From: Natronosalvus halobius
Lineage (GTDB): Archaea > Halobacteriota > Halobacteria > Halobacteriales > Natrialbaceae
Reading direction: 5' to 3'
NCBI RefSeq assembly: GCF_024138145.1
Contig: NZ_CP099997.1
Location: 2,108,001 to 2,172,000 of the forward strand
Length of the DNA: 64,000 nt
Of the stretch, positions 17,544 through 26,238 are shown piece after piece. The notes beneath the pieces were generated by a model, which was given only the letters and a program-made list of their open reading frames with translations, was not told where the DNA came from and searched no databases. The translations under genes were made by a program, and so were the position numbers. The stretch's first letter is position 1; each line of letters opens with the position of its first letter.

Positions 17544-19292
17544 ATGAGCGACGAGGCTACGAGCCAGAAACTGACCGAACTCGCCAAGCGCCGCGGCTAC
17601 TTCTTCCAGTCCTCAGACGTCTACGGCGGCGTCGGCGGATTCTACACGTTCGGTCCGCAGGGTGCCGCGCTGAAGGGGAATCTCGAGGACGCCTGGCGGG
17701 ATCGATTCGCCGTCGAGGAGGGCAACATGGAGATCGACGCGCCGACGATCATGCCCGAACCGGTCTTCGAGTCCTCGGGTCACCTCGACACCTTCGACGA
17801 CATGCTGGTCGAGTGTCCCGAGTGCGGCGAGAGCCACCGGGCAGACCACGTCGTCGAGGACAACACCGAGTACGAGGACGCCGAGGGCCTTCCCATTCCG
17901 GAAGTCGAGGAGATCGTCGCCGAGTACGAACTCGTCTGCCCCTCCTGTGGCGCCGGCCTGGCCGGTCAGGCGATCGACGACTTCAACCTCATGTTCGCGA
18001 CGAACATCGGTCCCGGCGACTCTCAACCGGGGTACCTCCGCCCCGAGACCGCCCAGGGCATCTTCGTCGAGTTCCCGCGGCTCAAGGAGTACGCCCGCAA
18101 CACGCTCCCGTTCGGCGTCACCCAGATCGGTCGCGCCTACCGAAACGAGATCAGCCCCCGGCGCTCGATCATCCGAACCCGGGAGTTCACCCAGGCCGAA
18201 CTCGAGTTATTCGTCGATCCCGAGGGCGACAACCCGGACCTATCGGCGGTCGAAGACGTACCCGTCCGCCTGTACCCGGCGACCGAGCAGGAGGCCGTTG
18301 ATGGCGAGATCCTCGAGACGACCATCGGCGAAGCCGCCGAGAAGGGGATCGTCGCCAGCCCATGGATCGCCTACTACCTGGGCGTCGCCCGCGAGTGGTA
18401 CGCCGCCGTCGGCGTCGACGTGGATCGCTTCCGATTCCGCCAGCACCTCGCCGGCGAGCGATCGCACTACGCGAGCGATTGCTGGGACGCCGAGGGCCTG
18501 ATCGACGGCAACTGGATCGAACTCGCCGGTTTCTCCGACCGGGGCGACTACGACCTCTCGAAACACGCCGAGGGCTCGGGCGAGCGCTTCACCGTCTTCC
18601 GCCAGTACGACGAACCTCAGACCGTCGAGCGCGCGAGCGTCGACCCCGACATGAGCTACCTGGGTCCGGAGTTCGGCGGCGACGCCGCCGCCGTCGCCGA
18701 CGCCCTGAAATCGCTGGCCGAACGCGACCGCGAGGCCTTCTCCGGCGACGTCGTCGAAATCGACCTCGAGGGCGAGAGCCACGAGATTCCCGTCGAGAAG
18801 ACGGGCTTCACCGTCCAGGACGAAACCATCGCGGGCGAACACGTCACCCCGCACGTCATCGAGCCCTCCTTCGGCGTCGACCGGTTGCTCTACACCGTGC
18901 TCCACCATGCCTACGCCGAGGACGAGGTCGACGGCGAGGACCGGACCTACCTCGCTCTCGAGCCAGAAATCGCCCCGACCTTCGTCGGCGTCTTCCCGCT
19001 CCAGAGCGACGACGACCTCGAGGCGACGGCCGACGAGATCGCCGCGGCCCTTCGAGCCGAGGGCCTCTCAGTCACCTACGACGACTCGGGCAACATCGGC
19101 CGGCGCTACCGCCGCCAGGACGAGGTCGGCACCCCGTTCTGCGTCACGGTAGACTATGAAAGCCTGGAGGACGGCGCGGTGACGGTTCGAGAACGTGATT
19201 CGACCGCTCAGACGCGGCTGGCCATCGGCGACCTCTCGGAGGCGCTGGCGGCGCTTCGGGCCGGCGATGTCGAATTCGAGGATCTCGCGTAG
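17544..19292 (+). CDS. glyS: Glycyl-tRNA synthetase
   Basis: 582 residues, class II dimeric archaeal/eukaryotic type. The N-terminus reads KLTELAKRRGYFFQSSDVYGG; class II motif 2 follows at YRNEISPRR, and motif 3 lies near PSFGVDRLLYTVLHHA. Cys91/Cys94 and Cys132/Cys135 form two CxxC pairs that probably bind zinc. The C-terminal anticodon-binding domain (about 470-560) contains SVTYDDSGNIGRRYRRQDE. It charges tRNA-Gly in the cytoplasm. It is essential and a reliable marker that this part of the window is core chromosome. Confidence 0.97.
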   Translation: MSDEATSQKLTELAKRRGYFFQSSDVYGGVGGFYTFGPQGAALKGNLEDAWRDRFAVEEGNMEIDAPTIMPEPVFESSGHLDTFDDMLVECPECGESHRADHVVEDNTEYEDAEGLPIPEVEEIVAEYELVCPSCGAGLAGQAIDDFNLMFATNIGPGDSQPGYLRPETAQGIFVEFPRLKEYARNTLPFGVTQIGRAYRNEISPRRSIIRTREFTQAELELFVDPEGDNPDLSAVEDVPVRLYPATEQEAVDGEILETTIGEAAEKGIVASPWIAYYLGVAREWYAAVGVDVDRFRFRQHLAGERSHYASDCWDAEGLIDGNWIELAGFSDRGDYDLSKHAEGSGERFTVFRQYDEPQTVERASVDPDMSYLGPEFGGDAAAVADALKSLAERDREAFSGDVVEIDLEGESHEIPVEKTGFTVQDETIAGEHVTPHVIEPSFGVDRLLYTVLHHAYAEDEVDGEDRTYLALEPEIAPTFVGVFPLQSDDDLEATADEIAAALRAEGLSVTYDDSGNIGRRYRRQDEVGTPFCVTVDYESLEDGAVTVRERDSTAQTRLAIGDLSEALAALRAGDVEFEDLA

Positions 19293-19528
19293 GCTCGAGA
19301 CCTGCCCGAGTCAGTTCCTGCCCGAGTTGGGTCCACGCCAGCCGTTCACCAGAGCAGTTAACTCGGAGTCCCTCGAGGCTCTGCGTAGAGCTGAACGATG
19401 ACCGATTTCTTCCGTTGAGACCGTTCTCGCCGTTATCGATACTACCGTATTCGTCGGCGTGAGTTGTCAGTGGCGCTGTCTCGTACGCTAGTTATATCCG
19501 CAACGATTGACCGACACGACCGACAGAA

Positions 19529-20098
19529 ATGACAGAACCGACGTTCATCACCACCGACCGACTCGAGTTACGACCGCCCGAAGAATCGGACGTTCCCTTC
19601 CTCCAGGAGGGAGTGAATCACCCGAAGGTACGCCGGTACATCAGCGCCTTCAGGACGCCCTACAGCGAGGAGCACTACCGAGACGAGTTGTGGGACCGCG
19701 ACGTCGACGCCGATCCGACCTTGCTCGTCGTCCCGAAAGCGGGCGAGTTTGAGGGCGATCCCGTCGGCTCCGTCTCGCTCTCGCCGTTGATCGAGCGCGA
19801 CGGCTACGCCAACCTCGGCGTCTGGTTCCACCCGAAGGCCTGGGGGAACGGTTACGCCCTCGAGGCCAGCGCCCACCTCCTCGAGTACGGCTTCCGGGAA
19901 CTCCGTCTGCACCGCGTGTCGGCGACGGCGATGGCGCCGAACGACGCCTCCCGGCGTCTGTGTGAGCGCCTCGGATTCGTCCACGAGGGGACCGCCCGCG
20001 AGACGCAGTTCGCCGACGGCGACTACGTCGACGTCGAGCGCTACGGCCTGCTCGAGCGCGAGTGGGATGGTCCGAACACCGTGCTGGACGCCGATTGA
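19529..20098 (+). CDS. GNAT family N-acetyltransferase (RimJ/RimL-like)
   Basis: 189 residues opening with the RimJ/L pattern ITTDRLELRPPEESD. It contains the acetyl-CoA-binding region NLGVWFHPKAWGNGYALEA and the late motif NDASRRLCERLGFVHEGTARE. Such proteins acetylate N-termini or amino groups of proteins or small molecules; the substrate is unknown. A ttatat box near 19492 lies about 35 nt before the ATG. Confidence 0.88.
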   Translation: MTEPTFITTDRLELRPPEESDVPFLQEGVNHPKVRRYISAFRTPYSEEHYRDELWDRDVDADPTLLVVPKAGEFEGDPVGSVSLSPLIERDGYANLGVWFHPKAWGNGYALEASAHLLEYGFRELRLHRVSATAMAPNDASRRLCERLGFVHEGTARETQFADGDYVDVERYGLLEREWDGPNTVLDAD

Positions 20099-20186
20099 GG
20101 CGAACGGAACCTACGGCGGACGACGAAACCGGAAGATACCGGGCGCAAGGCCAACCGTTTTGTTCGAATTCGTCGATATTCCTGGC

Positions 20187-20393
20187 ATGGTGACGGATTC
20201 GAACGCGACGTGGGAGTACGAGACGGTCAGGCCGCCTCGAGAGGTCACCATGCGCGAAGCCGCCGATCCGAAAGACCTGCTCAACGAGTTCGGACAGAAA
20301 GGGTGGGAGTTCGTCGACACGATCGATTACACCGAGGGCGGCACGAAGTACCTCGTCTTCAAGCGGCGACGCTCCGGTGACGACGATGACTGA
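20187..20393 (+). CDS. DUF4177 family small protein
   Basis: 68 residues: WEYETVRPPREVTMREA, then LLNEFGQKGWEFVDTI and KYLVFKRRR. The W-E-Y start and the L..G..GWE..... block are the DUF4177 signature. The ATG at 20187 fits the family; the same frame is open for longer upstream without similarity. The stop overlaps the start of the next membrane-protein gene by 8 nt, so the two are probably co-translated. Function unknown. Confidence 0.78.
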   Translation: MVTDSNATWEYETVRPPREVTMREAADPKDLLNEFGQKGWEFVDTIDYTEGGTKYLVFKRRRSGDDDD

Positions 20394-21396
20394 CGACCAG
20401 GTCAGCACCGCCGACACGATGCGCGAACGCGCCGACGAGAGTCGGCTCAAACTCTGGCTGCTCGTCGGCGCCAACCGACTCGTCGTCACCGCGGTCCTGA
20501 CGGCCGCGTTTTTCGCCCTGTTCTCGCTCGGGACGATACTCGAGCCGGGACTCTCGACGATCATGCAAGACCGGGCCGTCATCGAAGGGCTGTTCACCTC
20601 GATGCTCACGGCGGTCATCACCACCGCCACCCTGGTGGTGACCATCGGCCAGCTAATCGTCTCCCAGGAGAACGGGCCCCTCGGCGAGCAGCGACAGCGC
20701 ATGAGTGCGACGATGGACGTCCGTGGCTACGTCGCCGAACTGACCGGCCACCCCGCGCCCGCCGACCCGTCGGCGTTCCTCCGGGCGCTCGTCGTCGCGA
20801 CGCGCGAACGGGCGACCGCACTCGAGGAGGCCACCGAGGATCTGTCGAACGAGACGGCCAGGGGCGAACTCGAGGAGTTCGTCGACAGCATTCTCGGCAA
20901 CGCAGACACCGTCACCGACAAACTCGATGGGGCCCGCTTCGGCACGTTCGACGTCGTTCACGCCGCTCTCGATTTCAACTACGGCTGGAAGGTCTTCCAG
21001 ACCGAGCGCCTCGAAGACGAGTATGCAGATGTGCTCGACGAGAGCCAGCGTACCGCCCTCCAGGACCTCCGACAGTCGCTCGCGATGTTCGGCCCCGCTC
21101 GCGAGCACGTCAAGACACTGTACTTTCAGTGGGAACTGATCAACCTCTCGCGGCTGATCCTCTACGCGAGCGTCCCGGCGTTGCTCGTCAGCGGTATGAT
21201 GCTGACGTTTGTCGACGCGACGACGGTCGTCGGAACGACCCTGGGCGTACAGAACCTGCTCTGGCTCGTCGCCGTCGCGTTCACGCTTACGCTCGTCCCG
21301 TTCTTCCTCTTGCTGGCGTACATCCTCCGCGTCACGACGGTGGCCAAGCGGACGCTCGCCATCGGGCCGCTGATCCTCCGTGACTCCCAGCGGTGA
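20386..21396 (+). CDS. Haloarchaeal membrane protein with four predicted TM segments
   Basis: 336 residues from ATG at 20386 (a GTG at 20377 is the alternative). Two hydrophobic segments lie near the N-terminus (about 18-45 and 63-90), then a long charged helical region (about 95-240), then two more (about 255-280 and 285-315). Architecture and sequence resemble widespread uncharacterised haloarchaeal membrane proteins. No catalytic motif is seen. It overlaps the DUF4177 gene. Confidence 0.75.
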   Translation: MTDDQVSTADTMRERADESRLKLWLLVGANRLVVTAVLTAAFFALFSLGTILEPGLSTIMQDRAVIEGLFTSMLTAVITTATLVVTIGQLIVSQENGPLGEQRQRMSATMDVRGYVAELTGHPAPADPSAFLRALVVATRERATALEEATEDLSNETARGELEEFVDSILGNADTVTDKLDGARFGTFDVVHAALDFNYGWKVFQTERLEDEYADVLDESQRTALQDLRQSLAMFGPAREHVKTLYFQWELINLSRLILYASVPALLVSGMMLTFVDATTVVGTTLGVQNLLWLVAVAFTLTLVPFFLLLAYILRVTTVAKRTLAIGPLILRDSQR

Positions 21397-21439
21397 CCGA
21401 TTATCGATGTCGTAACCGACGAACTGAATACGCCGGCCA

Positions 21440-22045
21440 ATGAGCACCCACGGGATGGCCGATGAACTCAAGCGACGGCTCGTCCACGCCAGCGGGTCGG
21501 GACTCGTCGCGCTCTATCTTCTCGCGGACGCCCTCGAGCTGGGGCTAACCTGGCCCCGGTTTCAGGTCCTGATGGTGGTTCTCGCACTCGGTGCTGTCGT
21601 CCTCGAGGTCCTTCGCTTGTACGTGGGTCTCGAGTGGTGGCTCTACGAGAAACTCACTCGCGAGTACGAGCAGAACCAGTTCGCGGGCTACGGCTACTAC
21701 ATGGTGAGCATGACAATCGTCGTCCTCCTCTTCCCCGAGGACATCGCCCTACCGGCGATGTTGATGCTCGCCATCGGCGACCCAATCGCGGGCTACGTCT
21801 CCGCGGACACCCTCACCCGATTCAAGGACCGCAAGACGCTCGTCACGATGTTCGTCGTCAGCACGCTCCTGGCACTGCCGTTCTTCCTCGAGACGCCGCT
21901 GGTCGCCGTGGCCGCTGCCCTCGGGGCAACGATCGCCGACGGCATCACCATTCGTGTCCGCGAGTTCGTCGTCGACGACAACCTGACGATTCCGTTGTAC
22001 GCGGCCGTCCTCGGCTCCGTAGCGCTCGCGATTGTGCCAGCCTGA
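21440..22045 (+). CDS. Dolichol kinase (CTP-dependent polyprenol kinase family)
   Basis: 201 residues with about six TM helices. The family hallmarks are KRRLVHASGSG near the start, IGDPIAGYVS around 115 and the late GATIADGITIRV. SEC59/VTE5-family kinases phosphorylate polyprenols such as dolichol using CTP and supply lipid carriers for N-glycosylation of the S-layer. It lies 43 bp after the preceding membrane-protein gene on the same strand. Substrate is inferred from the family. Confidence 0.85.
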   Translation: MSTHGMADELKRRLVHASGSGLVALYLLADALELGLTWPRFQVLMVVLALGAVVLEVLRLYVGLEWWLYEKLTREYEQNQFAGYGYYMVSMTIVVLLFPEDIALPAMLMLAIGDPIAGYVSADTLTRFKDRKTLVTMFVVSTLLALPFFLETPLVAVAAALGATIADGITIRVREFVVDDNLTIPLYAAVLGSVALAIVPA

Positions 22046-22097
22046 GACGGCGGGTATCGCCGACCGTTGTACCGACCGCTACCCGTCGCGAGCGTCG

Positions 22098-23564
22098 TTA
22101 CCAGCGAAACGTATCCGGCACCCATTTGCGGTTTGGATCCTCGGTGCGCTCCATCCAGTCCACGAGTCGATCGGCCATCGCGTCCCGGACGTCGGCGTAG
22201 GCCGGGTGGTCCACGAGGTTCTGCAGTTCGGCGGGGTCGGCCTCGAGATCGTACAGTTCGTTCCGATCGGGGCCGTTGTAGACGAACTTGTGCCCGCGCG
22301 TGCGGACCATCCGCTGGGTGTAGAGGCCGAACTCCTCGCCGTGGTACTGGGAGAACGTCGAGTCGGGCCACGCCGGGTTCTCGCCCGCGAGCAACGGGAC
22401 GAGACTCCGGGAGTGGAACGATTCAGGTACCTCGAGGCCGCCAATCTCGAGAAACGTCGCCGCCAGGTCGTGGAGGTGAACCGGCTCGTCGCGAGTCGTA
22501 CCGGGGTCGGTGACGCCCGACCAGCGAATCTGCAGCGGAATGTGGTAGGTCTCGTCGTACATCAGCGGCCCCTTGTTGAACTGACGGTGTGAGCCCGTGA
22601 AGTCGCCGTGGTCGGAGGCGTGGACCACGACCGTCTCCTCGGCGAGGCCGAGTTCCTCGAGCGCCTCGAGGATCCGTCCCATCTGGTGGTCGATGAGCGT
22701 CACGAAGCCGAAGTACTTCGCGACGGCCTCGGCCCAGGTGTCCCAGCCGAAGTCCTGGACGCCCCGATAGCGCAGAAACTGTTCGTGGACCGCCGGTTTG
22801 CCCGCGTAGGTCTCGGCGTAGGTGTCCCAGGGTTCGAGGTCCTCGGGGTCGTACATCGAGGCGTAGGGTTCGGGGACGACGTAGGGGTGGTGTGGGCCGT
22901 AGAAGTCGGCGCGGTGGAAGAACGGAGACCTGTCGTCACCTGCGGACTCATCTCGGCCGTCGGCGTGCGCCTCGAGCGCCTCGATCGTCCGCTCGGCGAG
23001 GAAGTACGCCCGCGTGTCCTCGACGTCGACTGGCGTCTTCGCCGCGACGAGAGTGCCGGATTCGGACCCACCCGCGGTGTGAATCTCGTCCTGGAGGTCG
23101 GTCTCCTCGATGGGGGTGCCGCGGCGCTCGCGGTACTCCTGGTACGCATCGTCGATGTCGTCGTGGTGGACGTCGCTGCCACCCAGGTACTCGAAGCCGA
23201 AGTCCTCGGGCGTCTGGTCGCGTCCGACGTGCCACTTGCCGGTGTAGGTCAGGTCGTATCCGCTCTGGGCGAGCAGCTCCGAGAAGGTCGGCAACTCGGG
23301 CGAGAGGTTCGGCTGGATCGCGTCCGCCTCGTGGGAGTTGTTGAGCATGCCGTGGGCGTGGGGAAACAGCCCCGTCAGCAGAGACGCGCGGGCGCTCGTG
23401 CAGATGCTGATCGGCGTTACGGCGTGGGTGAACCGGACGCCCTCACTCGAGAGGCGGTCGAACGTTGGCGTCTCGACCGGCGGGCCGTCGGGTGTCGTAC
23501 AGTCGTACCGTTCCTGGTCGGTGAGGACGAACAGGACGTTCGGGTTCGAGGGCGAGTCGGTCAT
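22098..23564 (-). CDS. Sulfatase family hydrolase with atypical CTSAR motif
   Basis: 488 residues of the type I sulfatase fold: LFVLTDQERYD with metal-binding Asp16, the nucleophile region around Cys55 (CTSAR, then ASLLTGLFPHAHG), and a late ASDHGDFTG metal site. Sulfatases cleave sulfate esters after Cys is converted to formylglycine. The usual maturation signature is C-x-P-x-R; here the proline position is Ser57, so maturation by the standard enzyme is uncertain. No signal peptide is visible, which suggests a cytoplasmic enzyme. It is convergent with the dolichol kinase gene. Confidence 0.88.
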   Translation of the reverse strand: MTDSPSNPNVLFVLTDQERYDCTTPDGPPVETPTFDRLSSEGVRFTHAVTPISICTSARASLLTGLFPHAHGMLNNSHEADAIQPNLSPELPTFSELLAQSGYDLTYTGKWHVGRDQTPEDFGFEYLGGSDVHHDDIDDAYQEYRERRGTPIEETDLQDEIHTAGGSESGTLVAAKTPVDVEDTRAYFLAERTIEALEAHADGRDESAGDDRSPFFHRADFYGPHHPYVVPEPYASMYDPEDLEPWDTYAETYAGKPAVHEQFLRYRGVQDFGWDTWAEAVAKYFGFVTLIDHQMGRILEALEELGLAEETVVVHASDHGDFTGSHRQFNKGPLMYDETYHIPLQIRWSGVTDPGTTRDEPVHLHDLAATFLEIGGLEVPESFHSRSLVPLLAGENPAWPDSTFSQYHGEEFGLYTQRMVRTRGHKFVYNGPDRNELYDLEADPAELQNLVDHPAYADVRDAMADRLVDWMERTEDPNRKWVPDTFRW

Positions 23565-23860
23565 CGGGTTCGGTACATCGAGTGGAGGGAAAAGCCTGGT
23601 CGGTCACTCGGTTACTCGGTCACGAGGCAGTATAGAAATCCTCGAGTGATGATGAGTTCAAGCAGTCGTGCTGAATACAAAGCGCGAATGTTGCACGAGA
23701 TTTGGCACAGTTTGTGAAGGTGATGGTCGGTCAGTACAGGTGGTGCGGTTTTCGAGCAAGCACTTCGTCTCTCCAATCACTGTCATAAACGACGTGCTGA
23801 ATATCGACTGGAGTCAGTCACCCCCAGAAGATATTCAATATGTGAAGTAGTTGATATGGT
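23565..23860. other. Intergenic stretch without a supported gene
   Basis: Between the sulfatase start and the small membrane protein gene. A 60-codon open frame (23668-23850) is Cys-rich and has no codon bias typical of this genome. The composition is AT-richer than the flanks. It must contain the sulfatase promoter; I see no other structure. Confidence 0.4.
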
Positions 23861-24007
23861 ATGTCAATCCCCGGCGGCCTTGAAGTATTCCTCATCCCCG
23901 CTTTGCTCCTGCTCGCCTTCCTCGGACTTGCGTCGAAATACCTATTGAAATGGTTTCGGCAGGGATATGAGGACGATTCGGGAGAGGGTTCCAAAAACCG
24001 TTCGTGA
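23861..24007 (+). CDS. Small single-span membrane protein (48 residues)
   Basis: ATG at 23861 to TGA at 24005. After MSIPGGLEVF comes a strongly hydrophobic helix (about residues 10-27, LIPALLLLAFLGLA), then the positively charged KYLLKWFRQ and an acidic, polar tail. This follows the positive-inside pattern of a real single-pass protein and is unlikely by chance. It is not recognised. It is followed by a hairpin at 24117. Confidence 0.55.
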   Translation: MSIPGGLEVFLIPALLLLAFLGLASKYLLKWFRQGYEDDSGEGSKNRS

Positions 24008-24116
24008 TTTAGCACACCGCCCGATGTTACATTCCTGATTAGTTGTCTCGCATTCAATAAGCACGTGTAGTGAGCGGATGGTTCATAGATCTCGTCGTGA
24101 AACAAACGTGATTGTT

Positions 24117-24145
24117 GTGCTGCACTTATCCTCTATATGCAGCAC
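24117..24145. terminator. Hairpin between convergent genes
   Basis: gtgctgca / tgcagcac, an 8-bp perfect stem with a 13-nt AT-rich loop. It sits between the small membrane protein gene and the end of the MFS transporter gene, where a bidirectional terminator would be expected. Confidence 0.45.
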
Positions 24146-24155
24146 GCAATTCCTA

Positions 24156-25475
24156 TCAACGGTTGAAAGTTTCACCAGAGGCGGTCACGAGCAAGCCGGC
24201 ACAGACGAGCGTCGCGACGGCGACGGTCCCCGCGAGGAGCCAGAACGCCGGTCGGAAGCCAGCCGTTTCCGAGAGGACGCCGACGACGGCAGGGGCGACC
24301 GCACCCGCGCCCATCAACAGGGTCCGGACGACGCCGAGACTGCCGCCAGCGATAGAGTCGGGAATGGTCTGGACGAGGTAGGCTCCGCGGACGGGCCGGA
24401 ATCCGTGGGATCCCAGGCCGATTCCGACGAGCGCAACGCCCAGTGCCAGCGCGGATCCGCTTCCCGTGAGGACCACGAACGCGACCGTGGCAGCCGTAGC
24501 CAGCGCCAGCGCGGCGACGATCACCGGCAACGTGCCGACCCGGTCGCTGAGTTCGCCGCTCGCGAGCTGGACGACGCTGACGGCGAACAGGGCACCGTAG
24601 AGGAGGTTCGCCGTAGCCGACTCGAGGCCGGCCTCGTTCGTCAGGTACAGCGGCGCGAACGCGACCAGGCCGTTGTAGGTGAACGAGAAGCAGATCGTCG
24701 CGAGGACGAACGCGGCGAATCGACGGTCGCGAAACAGGCTCGCGTATCGGCGGAGGCCGGGGTCAGACGGTGAACTCGAGCCGTCCGCCTGGGACTCGCC
24801 GGAACGCGAGTCGACGCCTCGAGCAGCGCCCGGCAATCGTTTGGGCACCCGAACGAGAAAGAGCGCTCCCAGGACGAGTCCGAGCGCGCCAGCGACGAGA
24901 AAGAGGAGCCGCCAGCCGGGGACCGCGAGGGACAGTCCCGCGACGAGGACGACCGCAGTCGGGGCGACGACGCCCGCATAGGTGCCGAGCGTGTCGAGAA
25001 ACCCCAGCGCGCGGCCCGTCCGCTCCGGGTAGGTTCGCGACAGCAAGCGGACGGCGACGGTCTTGTGTGCACCGGTGCCAGCCCCCATGACGAGCATCGC
25101 GCCCACGAGCACGACGAAGGGAGAATCGACAACCAGGACGAGCGCCCCGAAGGAAGCGAGGACGACGCCACCGACGATCACCGTCACGGCGCCGATTCGG
25201 TCGGCGAGCACGCCCGAAGGGAACTGCATGGCGGCGTAGACGAGCATGAAGCCAGTGAACGCGGTGCCGAGGACGGCGTTCGAGACGCCATAGCTCGCCT
25301 GGAAGGCGTCGAACAGCGGCGGGAAGGCGTACCGGAGGAACTTCGCGAGAAACCAGATCAGGGCGGTCAGGACGAGCGCGTCGTAGCGGGCGAGCCCCGC
25401 CAGCGAGGATCTCGACAGCGCCGCCCCGACTCGAGCCATCGCCTCGAGGTCGAGGGGCCAGCCACGAGTACGCAT
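24156..25475 (-). CDS. MFS transporter
   Basis: About 439 residues from ATG at 25475; ATG at 25439 (427 residues) and 25538 are alternatives. Twelve hydrophobic segments are visible with the MFS signature between TM2 and TM3 (PSGVLADRIGAV) and its repeat in the second half (ASGELSDRVGTL). A charged loop in the middle (about 215-250) separates the two six-helix halves. The first TM begins about 22 residues after the 25439 ATG. Substrate is unknown. It is convergent with the small membrane protein gene. Confidence 0.85.
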   Translation of the reverse strand: MRTRGWPLDLEAMARVGAALSRSSLAGLARYDALVLTALIWFLAKFLRYAFPPLFDAFQASYGVSNAVLGTAFTGFMLVYAAMQFPSGVLADRIGAVTVIVGGVVLASFGALVLVVDSPFVVLVGAMLVMGAGTGAHKTVAVRLLSRTYPERTGRALGFLDTLGTYAGVVAPTAVVLVAGLSLAVPGWRLLFLVAGALGLVLGALFLVRVPKRLPGAARGVDSRSGESQADGSSSPSDPGLRRYASLFRDRRFAAFVLATICFSFTYNGLVAFAPLYLTNEAGLESATANLLYGALFAVSVVQLASGELSDRVGTLPVIVAALALATAATVAFVVLTGSGSALALGVALVGIGLGSHGFRPVRGAYLVQTIPDSIAGGSLGVVRTLLMGAGAVAPAVVGVLSETAGFRPAFWLLAGTVAVATLVCAGLLVTASGETFNR

Positions 25476-25611
25476 CGGTTCCGGCAGCGGGCGCTGGTCC
25501 GACTGCGCGTTCGGCTGGCAGTAGATGTAGATGCTCATTCGCCTGCGCGTTCGTCCGACAGCTGCCGTCACCGTGACAGGAACCGACGGCGCCGACTCGA
25601 GCACCGATTCC

Positions 25612-26235
25612 CTACTTCGTCGTCTGGGAGTACTCCGCCACCCACTCCTTCAGCGTAATCCCCATCGTCGCCTGGGTAATCGCGTTCGAACTCGCCGAGT
25701 TGGCGCTCTTGACCAGTTCCGCCTCGAGCGTCCGGGTCGGCACCTCCCCGAGGAAGTGCGGGATCGCCCGCTGAACCGCGAGCGGACAGCCCACCTCGTG
25801 GGCCAGCGCATACCCCGAGATCGAGTGGGGAATCTCCTCACTGCAGTAGGTCGGATCGGGGTCGACCAGATCGTCGTCCACGAAGTCGACGTACTCGTAG
25901 CACTTGCCCACGTCGTGGAGCAGACAGGCCGCGACCAGGACGTCCTCGTCGGGGTCGGCGCCGTGGAACTCGCGCTGGATCTCAGCGGACTCGAGGGCGA
26001 CTTTCGTCGTCCCGCGGACGTGCTCGACGTTGTCGACCTCGTGGATGTTCCAGGCGTAGGGAACGTCGTGGATATCCTGCCAGCCCCCGCGCTCGAGCGC
26101 TAGCGTCCACGCCTCGATCACCTGCTCGCGGAGGTCGTCGTCCGCGATGGCCTCGAGTTCGGGGAAGGCCTCGCGGACCTGGCTCTCGTAGTCGGATTCG
26201 GAGCCCTCGCCGGACTCCGAGTCGAGGTCGCTCAT
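25612..26235 (-). CDS. HD-domain metal-dependent phosphohydrolase
   Basis: 207 residues. HD-superfamily metal ligands are visible: His72 (NVEHVRG) and His107-Asp108 (LLHDVGK), with a later PHSISGYALAHEVG block. HD proteins hydrolyse phosphomonoesters, phosphodiesters or nucleotides; the substrate is not evident. The start lies 3 bp after the stop of the EthD-repeat gene on the same strand, so the two form an operon. Confidence 0.87.
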   Translation of the reverse strand: MSDLDSESGEGSESDYESQVREAFPELEAIADDDLREQVIEAWTLALERGGWQDIHDVPYAWNIHEVDNVEHVRGTTKVALESAEIQREFHGADPDEDVLVAACLLHDVGKCYEYVDFVDDDLVDPDPTYCSEEIPHSISGYALAHEVGCPLAVQRAIPHFLGEVPTRTLEAELVKSANSASSNAITQATMGITLKEWVAEYSQTTK

Positions 26236-26238
26236 CCG

